Part shown: piece after piece, positions 11,301 through 22,760 of the stretch
Layout of the letters: each line of letters begins with the position of its first letter
Numbering within the stretch: position 1 is the stretch's first letter
Source of the DNA: Cryptomeria japonica
Lineage: Eukaryota; Streptophyta; Pinopsida; Cupressales; Cupressaceae
Length of the DNA: 64,000 nucleotides
Direction of reading: 5' to 3'
Assembly (NCBI RefSeq): GCF_030272615.1
Contig: NC_081406.1
Location: forward strand, 111,877,783 to 111,941,782
The notes under the pieces: generated by a model
What the model saw: only the letters and a program-made list of their open reading frames with translations
Told to the model about the DNA's origin: nothing
The model's database searches: none
Program-made: the position numbers and the translations under genes

Positions 11301-11760
11301 AAGATGAAACTTGGGAGTTATACTTTGATGGCTCTAAGTGTCGTACGGGATCGGGGGCAGGTGTTGTTCTGATTTCTCCTACAAGGAAATCTATTCCCTT
11401 ATCCTATCGTCTAAATTTCCTATGTACCAATAACATTGCTGAGTATGAGGCTCTTATAGCGGGAATAAAAGCAGCCTTAGCTCTGAACATAAAACACATA
11501 CATATCTATGGAGATTCGCAATTGATTATAAGACAAGTAACAGGAATATATCAAGCAAAACAAGACAAATTATCACAATATAAAGACCTTGCCATCTCTT
11601 TATTACAAAAATTTGATTCTTATACCATGGAACCTGTTCCTCAAAAAGATATTCGACATGCGGACGCAATCGCATGTGTGGCTTCTCTTGTATCTTTAGA
11701 GGACCCTGTGGTTGATCTTAAATTTGTTATTCACAACCTTATTTCTCCAGCTATTGTAGA
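11301..11760 (+). CDS. Tat-1 second, archaeal-type RNase H (aRNH)
   Basis: This domain is part of the open stretch 10562-13066. It shows WELYFDGSKCRTGSGAGVV (first catalytic D), NNIAEYEALIAGIKAAL (catalytic E), IYGDSQLIIRQV (D) and IRHADAIACVAS (last D). All four acidic residues of an archaeal/plant-type RNase H are present. A second RNase H between the RT-RNase H and integrase is the diagnostic feature of the Tat/Ogre lineage. Confidence 0.9.
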
Positions 11761-13066
11761 CAATTCTAGCTTGGTAACATGTTGTGACTTTGTAAATTTA
11801 GACGAATGGTATTCGCATATCGTAAGATATTTGACCGATGGTACCTTTCCTGATTCCGCTAATAGGAACACTAGGGCTAGAATCTGCAAGCTGTTTGGTA
11901 GATATATCATTCTTTCTAATGTCCTTTACCGAAGGGGTTATGATGGTATTCTCCTTCGCTGTCTTAACAAATCGGAAATCCCTGTTGCTCTTGAAGAGGC
12001 ACATTCAGGTGCCTGTGGGGGGCATTTTGGAGGCAAATCCTTGGTTCATAGATTGCTTCATATGGGATACTATTGGCAAACTATGCAGAAGGATTCCTTT
12101 TCATTTGTTAAAAAATGTCATCAATGTCAACAACACAATAATCTGATTCATGCTCCTGCCCAAGAACTTCATTCTCAAGTAGCTTCTTGGCCTTTCTCCG
12201 CATGGGGTTTCGATCTTATTGGTAAAATCTCTCCTCCTTCATCTCAAGGACACACCTTCATTATAACCGCAACAGATTACTTTACGAAGTGGGTAGAAGC
12301 TATTCCCCTTCGCTCTACCACTTCTGAAGTGATTTGTCAATTTCTTCTAGATAACATCATTTCTCGATTCGGGATACCTTCCACTGTAATCTCAGATAAT
12401 GGGACATCATTTAAGAACAAGGACGTGAAGAAATTCCTCGAGAAGTATCATATCAAACATCGATTTTCTACACCATACTATCCTCAATCAAATGGTCAAG
12501 CTGAATCATCTAATAAAATAATTGAACAAATTCTTCACAAAACCGTGAATAAGCATGGTAAGGATTGGAGTAACCAGCTAATCTATGCTCTTTGGGCCTA
12601 CCGAACGAGTGTACGAATTGCTACGGGAACTACTCCTTATAATCTTATTTATGGTGCTGACGCTATTATGCCCTTAGAGTTAGAGATTCCATCACTTAGG
12701 GTTTCTCTCAAAGGTATAGTAGATGATGACTCTTATAGAGAACAACGACTTCAACAGCTTGAGATGCTTGATGAACAGCGTATAAACGCTCTTGAGCATA
12801 TTCAAGCGTATCACAAAACTCTACAACGAAGCTATAATGATAAGGTTATTCAACGTTCCTTCTCAGTAGGTGACTTAGTCCTCTATGAGAATCAGCGCAA
12901 TGTGAATGCCTTACCTGCAGAAAAGGGAAAATTTAGTCCTAATTGGCTTGGACCATATATCGTTATTGAGGATTATGGATCAGGTGCTTACAAAATAGCG
13001 GATGTAGATGGTACGCCTCTTAAAGAACCTATCAATGCTATGCACTTGCGTAGATATTATGCTTAA
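11761..13066 (+). CDS. Tat-1 integrase
   Basis: The zinc-binding HHCC domain is HSGACGGHFGGKSLVHRLLHMG then CHQCQQH (about 12000-12135). The catalytic core has WGFDLIGKI (D), VISDNGTSF (D) and YYPQSNGQAESSNK (E). The C-terminal part has VGDLVLYEN, FSPNWLGPYIV and ends HLRRYYA followed by TAA. There is no chromodomain. All triad residues are present and the 834-residue stretch from 10562 has no stop, so this part could still be functional protein if it were translated. Confidence 0.92.
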
Positions 13067-13669
13067 TTCTTCATTCCTTATTTATCTTCTTTTCAGTTCT
13101 TCAACATTGGATAATATGTTAGTATCTCCTAATTAGAGCAAAATAGAATTAAATGTTATGGTGTTTAATCTATATTGCTTCGTTCTTGACAAGCGTGTCT
13201 TCTTACTTCATAGTTTGTCTTGAATTCATTTATGTAAATTGTAAAAGATTTACGTTTCCATTATGCTAGCATATTATACAATGTCTTTATGTGTTAAGTA
13301 GAATCGTATCATGTTGTGTTTAAGTTCAAAATTAAATCACATTAGTTATATGATTCTTAGACTTAATGCATATTTCTTCCCTATCATCAATGTAGTACTT
13401 GATTAAATATTTTAATTAAGTAACACATGTATCAATTTAATCATGGAGCATTGAGAAATCAATCACATGGAAATTAAATTCTAGACATACATGTACATCT
13501 ACCAAATGTATTAGATTTAATCAAAGAAAAATATACATTGTTTTAAGCATTAAAGATAACACATTTGAGACAAAAGAGAAGCATGTATATATACATATAT
13601 ATATATGTGGATTGTATACAAATATAGGTCACTATACATCCAAAATGTGACCTCTCCTACATCATAAAA
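13067..13669. other. Non-coding gap between convergent pol and antisense gene
   Basis: This A+T-rich stretch of about 600 bp lies between the pol stop and the stop of the minus-strand gene, so the two genes converge on it. It holds a short (AT)n run at about 13590-13612. I see no gene in it. Confidence 0.7.
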
Positions 13670-14057
13670 TCATCTCCTATCCCTAGGACTAGTGGCTGGA
13701 GAGTGTCGACTAGACGCGCCCTCCTGATCTGGCCGTGAAGGTGGACCCATGGGTGTGTAGCGCGATACAGACCGTGAGTGACTCCGAGAGGAACTCCTAC
13801 GATCCCTATCCATAAGGATCGCGTGATAGGTGGTACCCTCAGCCTGAGCTGCTGCTAGATCTCATCGCGCCTGCTGAAGGTCCTCTGATAGGACTCTCTC
13901 TCTCCCTCCATATGTCTACCTGTACTCGGAATGGGGATAACAAGTCCTCATGCCGACCCGCGTTCCCCTAAGGCCTATAAGCAATTTGTGAGGAACTGGG
14001 GATCTGTGCTATAGTGGAAATGTATGTCACTGCCTACTGAATCAGGGAACGCCACTC

Positions 14058-14147
14058 CTGTACATTAGTTGTAGCAGTAGAACAAATTTTTGTTAGTACC
14101 ATTCTATATCATCAAAACATTAATCAATCAATATAAACCTACTATAC
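14058..14147 (-). other. Intron 2 of the Tat-1 antisense gene (90 bp)
   Basis: On the minus strand the donor is CCAG|GTATAG (intron begins at 14147) and the acceptor TGTACAG|G (intron ends at 14058). A perfect TACTAAC branch site lies at 14098-14092, about 34 bases before the acceptor. The intron is A+T-rich, as plant introns are. Confidence 0.75.
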
Positions 14148-15804
14148 CTGGGTCTCCCTCACGCCAGTAGGGATCATGATATGGTAGCATCTATGACTGT
14201 GATCTACTAGGCTCCCCTCACTCGACTAATCTGTGCACGATGGGTGTAGGTTGGGTGGTACTAGGAATAGGTCTCTGTATCACCTCATGTTCCCCCTGTT
14301 GGGGAATAAGAGGAGGATCCAGAGCTATGGTATCATCTCCTGAATGGTGGGGAGCTGCATCTGACTCCTCCTCATCATCTCTATCCTCCTCTTCCTCCTC
14401 ATCTTCCTCACCCTCCTCCTCCTCCTTGTCTGCATCCTCACCTGCATCCTCGTTCTCCTCATCTCTATCTGTGTCCTCCTCCTCCTCCTCCTCCTCGGCA
14501 CTAGGCTGATCTCCTGTAGGTGGATCAGGATCTCCTGCCTCCTCATGACCCTCTCCCTCCTCTGGCTCCTCTTACCTAGATCCCTGGTCCTCATCTCAGT
14601 CTCCATGTCTCCATGGGACTGGATGGCCTGTCGGGTGATCTGGTGGAAAGATAGGCCTTGGATATGATCTCATAAACCATGAGACATAGCTGCGCTGTGC
14701 TCCAGGCTCTGCAGAGTAATCAGTGACTACATCCTGATCAGATCCCTCTATATCTATGGTCTTGATGTCATCTATCGTCGGTCTCGCTACTGCTCTAGGT
14801 CTGGGAAGGACTCGTGAGTGTCGAGTATAGATGGGCACATCGGCTGGAACACACTGCTCTAGCTCGAACTGCCTCCGTACTCGATCAAAGTAGAAAGGGA
14901 CTATGATGTGTGAATATCATCCCCGCAATAGGCGGTTCCTCTGTAAGCATGCTAACTGTCTCTCCATCCCATCCCATCTGTGCATCCGCAGGTAGGGTCT
15001 CCACACGGTCACCTCGGCTGTCAGTCTATCAAAAATCACTCTCCAATATAACAAATCTCCAAATCTCCACTCGCTGGTAAGTGGATAAGCAAACACCCTA
15101 GGTCGCTCGCTAGCCGTACTCAGCGGAAAGCCAACAGGCCTGGTGCATGTGAAGAGCTCTAAAATCCACACCTGTAGAAGTGTGCATGTCATCAAACTGC
15201 AACCCTGTCCAAATACATACTCCTCAAGGTCGTGATAGAGATGTGCAAGCATACTCCGACCCCAAGCATACACTCTCCTGTGTCTCTCCATAGCTCTGAT
15301 GCACCATGTGAGACCCCCATGCATGTGCATACCTCACCCATTAGGGCAAATGACTAGTGCTATGATGGCGATCATAAGGCGTCTCAGAAGGGGTACCTCC
15401 CCTGTAGGATGTAAGAGCCAACTGACCATGATGCGACCTCTCGTCTCACTTGGCATGACTCTCCCTATGCAATATACCTGCTCTCTCTGATGATCCTCCG
15501 CTGACCGATCGGTCGCGTATGTAACAGTCGCTCCTTTGATAGGAAGACGAAGTATACGGTACACATCCTCGAGTGTAACCATCAGCTCCCCTACTGGAAG
15601 ATGAAATGTGCATGTGTCAGGATCCCATCGCTCCATCAATGCCATCAGCATCGCAGGATGGAACCAAATGGCTGGCATGAGGATCACGTACCATAATCCC
15701 ATGATCGACAATGTGTCTCTCTCTGACTGAGTCAGCCACGGAATCTGATCTCGCAAACTGCAAAGAATATGTCCCGCCGTATGCTCTCTCATATATGGGA
15801 GACC

Positions 15805-16196
15805 CTGCAACACAAAAACATAACCGTAATCAGTACTCGATCATCAAAATCGCTCATACAAACTGTCGATCATCGTATGCCAACCCTGAAACCCCTCGCC
15901 AAGCCCTGATTGGGACCATGGCACCCTGTCAGGGACCATGGTGCCCTGATTGGGACCATGGCACCCTATCAGGGACCATGGCGCCCTGGTTGGGACCATG
16001 GCGCCCTGTCAGGGACCATGGTGCCCTGTCAGGGACCATGGCGCCCTGTCAGGGACCAGGGCACCTTGGGGGGACCAGGCCACCCCACAGGGACCATGGC
16101 GCCCTAGGTGGGCCCCGGGTCAGAATTCAAGGCCCGCAAACGATCACAGAAAAGTCAAATGTAGAAAACCAAAAGTCAAACGTTCAGTCAACTCAC
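15805..16196 (-). other. Intron 1 of the Tat-1 antisense gene (392 bp), holding a tandem array
   Basis: The donor is GAG|GTGAGT at 16196 and the acceptor TTTTTGTGTTGCAG|G at 15805. Joining keeps phase 0. Most of the intron is the 20-bp array at 15912-16110. Confidence 0.75.
15912..16110 (-). repeat. 20-bp tandem array around GGCGCC (about 9 units)
   Basis: The plus strand repeats GGGACCATGGCGCCCTGTCA at an exact 20-bp pitch, with small changes (CACC, TGCC; ending TCA or ATT/GTT). Early units alternate in their last three bases, suggesting a 40-bp higher-order unit. The last units (from about 16050) are degenerate. The word matches the 30-bp repeats in the LTR when read on the opposite strand. 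Confidence 0.92.
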
Positions 16197-16277
16197 CTCA
16201 TCCAGTGGCTTGTCGTCGATCACGGCCTGGCGTAGGATCTCAATCCTCGTGGGATGCTCTGGTTGTCGTGAAGGCAT

Positions 16278-16845
16278 GATGATGGCTATGTGGGCTCCAC
16301 TGTAATGAACAGTATTCTGAAATCAACAAAGTGACAAATGCGAATGTCACTTTCAAAGTATATACTTTCATTTCTTTATCTTTTACTGTCGAAACCCGAA
16401 TTTTCCTCTATCATTCATTTTATCATAACTTGGGTTTGGGAGATGCAATTTTCAAGCCGTTTGTTGCATCGGAATCGTATTTTCATTCCCCTACTCTCGG
16501 GATGTTCCAAAAACTGCTCTGATAAAGCCTATTTAGTGAACGTCCCTCATCAATACTCTCTTACACAATTTGTCGCAAGTAAACATGCTACCTTGTTTCA
16601 CCTCCCTAATAAGCAAGTCGAAACAAGGGGGGGCATATAGCTACTCACAAATTTCATCACTTTCCTTAGTAAGCATTAGGTGATTTTGTGATCTAACGTG
16701 TGTTTTGTAGGGTGTGGTTCCTAACTGTGTACTGCAGATACCGCTGGGGGCTTCGTCCGACAACTTATGGATATATCCTTTTTCAAATCATGTTTACTTT
16801 TCTGTACTTTAGCTTGCATATGCATGTAGTACTCATATGACTGCT
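16278..16845. other. Spacer between antisense exon 1 and the 3' LTR
   Basis: No gene is visible. By position it should hold the promoter of the antisense gene. On the minus strand, TATA-like words are AAGTATATACTTT (about 16366-16354) and GGATATATCC (about 16777-16768); neither is decisive. Confidence 0.4.
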
Positions 16846-16860
16846 AAAGTGGGGGCTAAA
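16846..16860 (+). other. Tat-1 polypurine tract
   Basis: AAAGTGGGGGCTAAA directly precedes the 3' LTR and would prime plus-strand DNA synthesis. A near-identical tract (AAAGTGGGAGCTAAA) precedes the E-element LTR at 62935. Confidence 0.85.
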
Positions 16861-18527
16861 TGTAGCGTCGTAAATTGTACGCACTCGCTAGGGTGGTACA
16901 ATTTCACACCTAGTTTAGCACCCGCCTTAGTGCATTTTACATTTTGCTTTGCATTTCTCCTTTAGCACTTAATTAATCAAATTAATTAGGTCTAAGGTCC
17001 TATTTCATCGTCCTCTACATCATAAGGTTGGGCCCTTTCGTTAAAGTGTGCCCTTTTCATTTTATTCCTCCAATACATCACTCAATCAAAAACCCTAATT
17101 AAGTCCTATTTCAAACTTGGGGGTGGTTTCGGGGGTCAAAACATCTCGAAATCACCTGTAACTTCGGGATTCTCTCTAAAATCATCATATCCAATGGCCC
17201 TGAAAATTTGGTGAAAAGTTGTCGGGACCGTGGCGCTCGGAGTGCACATGGTCCCGGACATTTTTTTTGAAATTTTAGGAGCACAATCCAATCATAAAAT
17301 AAAGCTTAACCCTAAGAAATTGGCGGGATATTCAATCTCTAGGTCGGCCAAAAGACGAAATTACGACCTAGGGTTTCCTACATAAGAGCTCTCTTTCTTC
17401 ATTTGAAGGGATCCGATTTTTGTTTTCAGGAACCTCATATGCAGCGAAAGAGCAGATCTTTGAAGACTTCAACAACACTCAACATCCTTCTATCAAGAAT
17501 TTATCAATTTCATTCATCCATTTAGGGCTTGGAAGACATTGAAGAACAATAGGAGATTACCGACTGAAGATTGGCTTGTACTCCTCCCTTGAGGGTTGGG
17601 TATGATTTCATGTTGTTTTCATGTCTTTGCATAAGCTTCAATATATCCTTTATTCATGCTTTAGATCACTTTGCATCTTGATTTAGAGCATTTACATTAT
17701 CATTTACAAGCAATTAGGGTTTACTTTCTAGGTTGCTCTAGTTTGCTTTCTTGCATTTTAGGACCTTGCACACACACTAGGTCTGCACACACAATACATT
17801 TTACAAAACAACTTGGCTATTCGTGGAGGTGGAAATCACCGAAGTAGGGGTTTGACTAAGGCAAAACCCTATATAGCCGCCCATACCATTTTCAGATATA
17901 AGTGCAGGTTTCGGGACTCGGACGACGTCGCAGGTGACAGATCCAGGAAGAGCAGGTCGAGACAGCACTCCGCATCAAATTGCAAAGCAAAAGACTGGGA
18001 TAGGGGTGCTGGGCGCCCTGGTCCTGCCAGGACAGGGGTGCTGGATGCCCTCGTCCCTGGGACAGAGGCGTTGGGCACCCTGGTCCTCCGGACAGACAGC
18101 ATTTCTGACAGTTTCCGACAGTATTCCAGAGTGCAAAGCAGTAGTTTTCGGTGTAGTTTTTGGGACAGAATCAGGACAGTGGCGCCCACGCCCCCGTCCC
18201 GAACATTTTCAGTCCGATTTTGACTCCGGGTACACATCTGCATTCTTATTTCATCCTTGTATTTACAGCTGTTCATTGTTTAATCTTGATTCTGCAGTCT
18301 TGTTATTGGTTCATACTTGCATTTTGGGATTAGGGTTTGAACTTGCGTCATTTGATATTCCAATTTCAACAAGGGAATAGAAATCCTAATAGATATCCCG
18401 TGGCTCTCTCTTTCACAAAAAGAAGTAGCCAATTATGTGATATCTCTAGGCTCTTTCGTATTTCGTAATGTGTGTCAAAAGGTAGGATTAGGGCATGTTA
18501 ACCTAGTCTAGCTTTTTCCCCTACACA
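16861..18527 (+). mobile_element. Tat-1 3' LTR
   Basis: The same length (1667 bp) as the 5' LTR. About 37 differences are seen by eye, about 32 of them transitions. It ends CCCCTACACA and is followed by the duplication GGATT. Confidence 0.95.
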
Positions 18528-18532
18528 GGATT
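18528..18532. repeat. Tat-1 target-site duplication, right copy (GGATT)
   Basis: Identical to the five bases at 5682-5686. Beyond it the Copia-1 LTR resumes. Confidence 0.95.
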
Positions 18533-19380
18533 TTCCAAGTGCTGAAATGGTTAGAAGTCAACAGCTAATACACTGATCTCATAATAGCACTCAATGCCAA
18601 GGCAGATCCACTTTAGCTCCTTTTCTTCTGCAATCACACTCTGCAAGTATCAACACACTTCTTCGGTCTGGCAAGAATCAAGTATCACTCACTGGGATAC
18701 ACACATACCATTTGCCAACAACTTCAACATGAAAAACATCATCGACCTTATAGGAAATAGATAGGTCGGTAGCATAAACCCTAAACCCTAAACATTTAGG
18801 TTTTACAATCCAGTCGATTCAATCCTAACCGTTAATCACACTACATTGAATACAATAGTCTTTAAAAGATTTCAAGACATTCTCTAATGTCCATTCTTTG
18901 CCGCTTCAGGAAGTTGATAACTCATCACACTCTCTCCACCATTTACAGAGACTTCGCACATTCCCAAGGTAGATAGGATCAATCTCCATGCAAGATCCTC
19001 AAGGAAATCCTTCACGTGCACAAGACTGATGTGGCAACACTTATCTGGTCTTCATATAATGCTAACTCATCACAGGATGTCATTGGTTGAATCGGACAAG
19101 CTTGGAATGCATCAACCAAAAACCCTGAAGCTAAGACTACCAACCGGTAGTCAGGCCAAATGAAACCCCAATACAAAACTTCCATTTACCGATTCTCCTT
19201 CCAACATACCGATTCACCTTGAACAAACATACCACTTCACTTTTTCACAAATATCAGTTTAAATCATCATACCGGTTCTCTTGCCAGTTTGCTTACCATA
19301 TCGGTTCATACTTCAGCATATTGACATCAATGACAACATACAATATCATCATGTCATCATTCTGTGCACATATGCCAACA
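18533..19380 (-). mobile_element. Copia-1 5' LTR, outer part
   Basis: This is the continuation of the LTR interrupted by Tat-1. It aligns with the Copia-2 LTR through shared words such as CATCATCGACCTTATAG and GGTCGGTAGCATAAACC. It ends ATATGCCAACA (TGTTGGCATAT on the minus strand, a common Copia LTR start). The next base is inside the Copia-2 gag. Confidence 0.85.
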
Positions 19381-20446
19381 TAATCCACTCATTAGAGTTG
19401 TAAATGTGAGAGACAAGTGTTTTCTTGTCAGACACTTCTTCCTTTTCAACTACAAACACTATGTCCTTATTCTCTTGATTCTCAGATTCTTCATCAGTAA
19501 CACATTCATCCACTGCAACAAGACAATTTCTTCTATTTCCTCCTTTATACTTTCTAAACCTCTTTGGTTTATCCATATTGTCATTGTTAGGACAGTTAAT
19601 AGTTATATGTCCTATCTTATTGTAGGAAAAACATTTTAAAGGAAGCTTACCTCTGTATTTTCCAGTGCCTTTTGGAAGTCTCTTTGCAAGAAGAGCTTCA
19701 AACTCCATCAGGATCTCTTCATCATCCATATCTCTGCATTGCCTGGATTCATAACTGATACTTCTTTTCCTTTTTCGATTGGTGCAATAGATGCTCTAAA
19801 GGCTAACTCAGTCTTCTAAACACTGCCATCATAGCTATTCAACTCATATGCAGTCAACTTTGCAATGATAGAGTCTAAGGATACCTTGGTTTTGTCAATA
19901 GATCTTAGTTCCTGAATAGCAGCAACTCTGATTGCATAGACTAGTAATAATGATCTCCAAACTTTACTGACAATGGTGGCATCATCAATTGTTCCACCAA
20001 TGCTCTTGATATCTCCAACAACAGTCTTGATCCTTATTCCATATTGTTGAATGGTTTCACCATCAACCATCCTCATGTCTTCAAATTTTCCTCGAAGGCT
20101 CTCTTCCTTAGCTTGCTTGAGATGCTCATCACCGCCATAAATAGTTTCCAATGTGTCTCATACATCCTTAGGAGTGTCCTTATCTTTTCCATCAATGAAC
20201 TCAATATCGGACAAACTGCTAATAACAACTTCCATAACTTGCCCATTTTCTTGAATCTCTCTTTTATGATCATCGGTTAGAGTGCCAGTGGGAATTACAT
20301 AGGTATTCTCAATATAGCTGCAGTGTCGAGCACCCAAACTCTTGATATAGATCTTCATTCTATCCTTCCATATTTTGAAGTTATCTCTATTGAATTTAAG
20401 ACCTTCCCTCTTCATCATTAAAGCAGGATCTTTTACGTCAAGCGGT
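19381..20446 (-). pseudogene. Copia-2 gag, truncated by the Copia-1 insertion
   Basis: The gag of a related Copia element starts near 20418 with MMKREGLKFNRDNFKIWK. It has the UBN2/retrotransposon gag phrases LRGKFEDMRM, IQQYGIRIKTVV and KTKVSLDSIIAKL, then the zinc knuckle CFSYNKIGHITINCP (second Cys replaced by Tyr). Stops lie at 20155 and near 19815. Reading ends at NSNEWI, exactly where the Copia-1 LTR begins, just before the protease. The rest of Copia-2 is not in the window. Confidence 0.8.
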
Positions 20447-20475
20447 TAAGCTTATATCACCGAGGACCTGGAGAT

Positions 20476-20487
20476 GCTCTGATACCA
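20476..20487 (-). other. Copia-2 primer-binding site (initiator Met tRNA)
   Basis: The minus strand reads TGGTATCAGAGC two bases from the LTR edge at 20490. Confidence 0.9.
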
Positions 20488-20489
20488 AT

Positions 20490-21915
20490 TGATGAATAAT
20501 TATGAACAATGAATACTCTTAATGGTACTAAGAGGGGGGGGTGAATCAGTACATACAAAAACTTCTTAGCAACTTATCAAGTTAAAACAATGCTAACAAG
20601 TTGTCTTCATTACTGAACTTAACCATGGCAATACCGGTTAAACATAGTAAGACTTCAGACAACATAAACAGGTAAAATTGAATACTTCAAATACATTCAA
20701 TACTTGATAAGTACTTCACCCATAAACATATGCATGTGGTATATCATCAATACCATAACCATTATCTTTGCATGCATAATCACTTAAACAAAGAATACTT
20801 AATCATCGCATGAAAATGCACAACTCATGACACAGATTTTTCACGTGGAAACCCAAATGGGAAAAACCACGGTAGGGATGAATACCCACAAGCTTGTTTT
20901 GAACTCTTTTGAAGCTCTCTCTATTAGGACCCTAGTCCAATTAAAGACTTTTACAATAAGGTTCTGCTAGGAACCGATCCTGTTAAAGATCACCCAGTTA
21001 AGGGATGGCTATATACCCTGTTAAAGGTTGAAACCCTGTTAAAAGTTACCTTGCTAGAGGATTTAAAGAACTCAATGAACTTGATTCACTTGGTTAGAGG
21101 ATTTACAATAAGCCTATTAAAACTACCTGGCAAAGGGATTTTCCTTCTATTAAATGGTTAGAAGACAACACGTAAAACTCTAATCTGATTATAGCACTAT
21201 ATGCTAAGGAAAATCCTTTTAAGTTCCTCTATTCTGCAATCACACTCTACAGTTTTCTCTCACTGGTCTAGCAAGTATCTCATCATTCGGATACATACAC
21301 AACTTTTTCCAACAACTTACAATAACAAACATCATCGACCTTATAGACAACAATTAGGTCGGTAGCATAAACCCCAAACCCTAAGTATCTTAGGTTTACA
21401 ATTACAAGTGGTCCAATCCCGACCATACAAAACACTTAGCATAGAATAAAACAATCTTAAATAGATTGCAAGTCATTCTACATCGTCCAATCTTCATCGC
21501 ACATAGAAATCAGTAACCCATCACGCTTTCTTCGCATACCACTAAGAAGAATGTTCATTCCTGAGGTAGACATTTAATGCAGTCGATCTTCTCATGCAAG
21601 ATCCTCAAGGAAATCCTTCACATGCACAAAAATGATGTGGCATCTTGATCTCATCCTCATTTCTTAGCTAACTCATCATAGAATATCATTGGTTGCATCG
21701 CACAAGCTAGATTGCCAAACTGGAAACCCTAGAGCTGAGACTACCAACCAGTAGTCACACTTTGTGAAACCTCGACATCGGTTCACTACATCTCTTCATA
21801 CTAGTTCTCCAACTTGATCACCAATAACAACTTCCTCCAATCTTCATACTGGTTGACCTGAACTTATTGACATCAATGACAACATACATTATTATCATAT
21901 CATCATATGCCAACA
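20490..21915 (-). mobile_element. Copia-2 5' LTR
   Basis: A 1426-bp LTR starting TGATGAATAA (plus strand) and ending CATATGCCAACA. Its edges and inner words match the Copia-1 LTR. Its outer flank (from 21916) is the older target DNA. Confidence 0.8.
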
Positions 21916-22760
21916 TACATGTTCATCAAATGCCAACAACTGGCTACATACAGGCTAACATGCCAAAAACAATCCATCTAAAACTCTCAATGTCAACTGG
22001 CTCTCTAATCATGAATCTAAATCCTTATTATGATCTCTATTGCCCCATAAATGATTACATGATACCATATATATACCCTCTGAAACATATCTGGTTCAGC
22101 CACAAAACATTACATTTACCAATGTAGGAAAAATGAAACGTGTAAATAGGTCAGCCCCAAGAATGAAAGGAAATTCTCCAGAAAAGAACCACCAAGAAGT
22201 GTCGATCAACAAGAAATTCATCCAAGGACTTAGGAATATTAAGAAAGCCCCAAAATAGATCCACACACCAAGAAACTGCTCCAGAAAAGAAGAATCTCCA
22301 ACCGGTAAGCCCAAAACTGCCTCGAAACCCAGAAATAGTCAAACCGGAAGCAATATCTTGTCGGAAAAGAATCCAAATGGACTAAAAATCTAGAATTAAG
22401 CACATAAACCAGCCTGGAAATCAAAAATATGGTCTTCAATTAAAATCAAACCGCCACCGGGACATACTAGTAGGAACACAGAAAACTGCACACAGAACTA
22501 AACAAGAACCAAACTGAAAGCAAATATTTTTGGTTGATGCAAGATTGCTCATAGACCCGCGATGCTCCTACATCACAATAAAATTCATACATGAGAATGA
22601 ACATGACACAATCAAGGATGATCTCAATCCTTACAACAGTGTTCAAGAAGAAGTAAGATGCATATCTTTCTTTAATAGTATGATTCCTTCTACCACATAG
22701 TCTCCTAATGATGTGCTTTCTTAGAGAAAAATTGAGGTCCATTAGACTTTATACCCTCCT
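21916..22760. other. Unassigned sequence
   Basis: This is about 850 bp between the Copia-2 LTR and the E remnants. Minus-strand frames of 60-90 residues exist, but they lack motifs and overlap each other. I see no gene, repeat or LTR edge. Confidence 0.5.

Larger units (their letters stand above)
13670..16277 (-). pseudogene. Tat-1 antisense spliced gene for a plant mobile domain (PMD) protein
   Basis: Exon 1 (16277-16197) is 27 codons from ATG and ends GAG|GTGAGT. Exon 2 (15804-14148) joins in phase 0 after TTGTGTTGCAG. It encodes a PMD: WLTQSERDTLSIMGL, LMALMERWDPDTCTFHLP, GELMVTLEDVYRILRLPI, WGRSMLAHLYHDL and TLLQVWILE. A long Asp/Glu-rich region follows (about 14585-14340). Exon 3 (14057-13670) ends in an Arg/Ser-rich tail (RDRRSSSRSHSRSVS). 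In-frame stops are almost all TGA (near 15333, 14916, 14595, 14226). Exon 3 needs a frame change after 14057, so this copy is a pseudogene. PMD is known from MAIN/MAIL-type plant proteins and from transposons; its biochemical role is unclear. Extra antisense genes are known in some Tat elements. Confidence 0.82.
5687..18527 (+). mobile_element. Tat-1: complete Ty3/Gypsy Tat-lineage LTR retrotransposon
   Basis: This is a 12.8-kb element with two 1667-bp LTRs, a primer-binding site, a polypurine tract and a perfect 5-bp target duplication. Its coding order is protease, RT, RNase H, a second (archaeal-type) RNase H, then integrase, which marks the Tat lineage of Gypsy elements. A spliced gene lies on the opposite strand between pol and the 3' LTR. 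By eye the LTRs differ at about 37 positions of 1667 (about 2%), of which about 32 are transitions. The insertion is therefore fairly recent and has decayed mainly by C/T change. Its host is the Copia-1 5' LTR. Confidence 0.95.

Noticed and set aside
14240-14509. Plus-strand Ser-rich frame of 89 residues.
   Set aside because: It is the shadow of the Asp/Glu-rich codons of the minus-strand PMD gene (GAG/GAT read as CTC/ATC).
15333-15360. GGTGAGG near 15335 as the donor of a third intron in the Tat-1 PMD gene.
   Set aside because: The Tat-1 and Tat-2 proteins align without a gap across the site, so the TGA there is a point change in the codon and not an intron edge.
15711-16279. Plus-strand frames of 65-174 residues with a GPWRPVRDHGA-type peptide repeat.
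   Set aside because: They arise from the 20-bp array; the unit is not a multiple of three, so every frame is opened in turn. The intron reading on the other strand explains the region better.
22096-22742. Several overlapping minus-strand open frames (60-91 residues).
   Set aside because: They lack motifs, overlap in different frames and are typical chance frames; nothing supports a gene.
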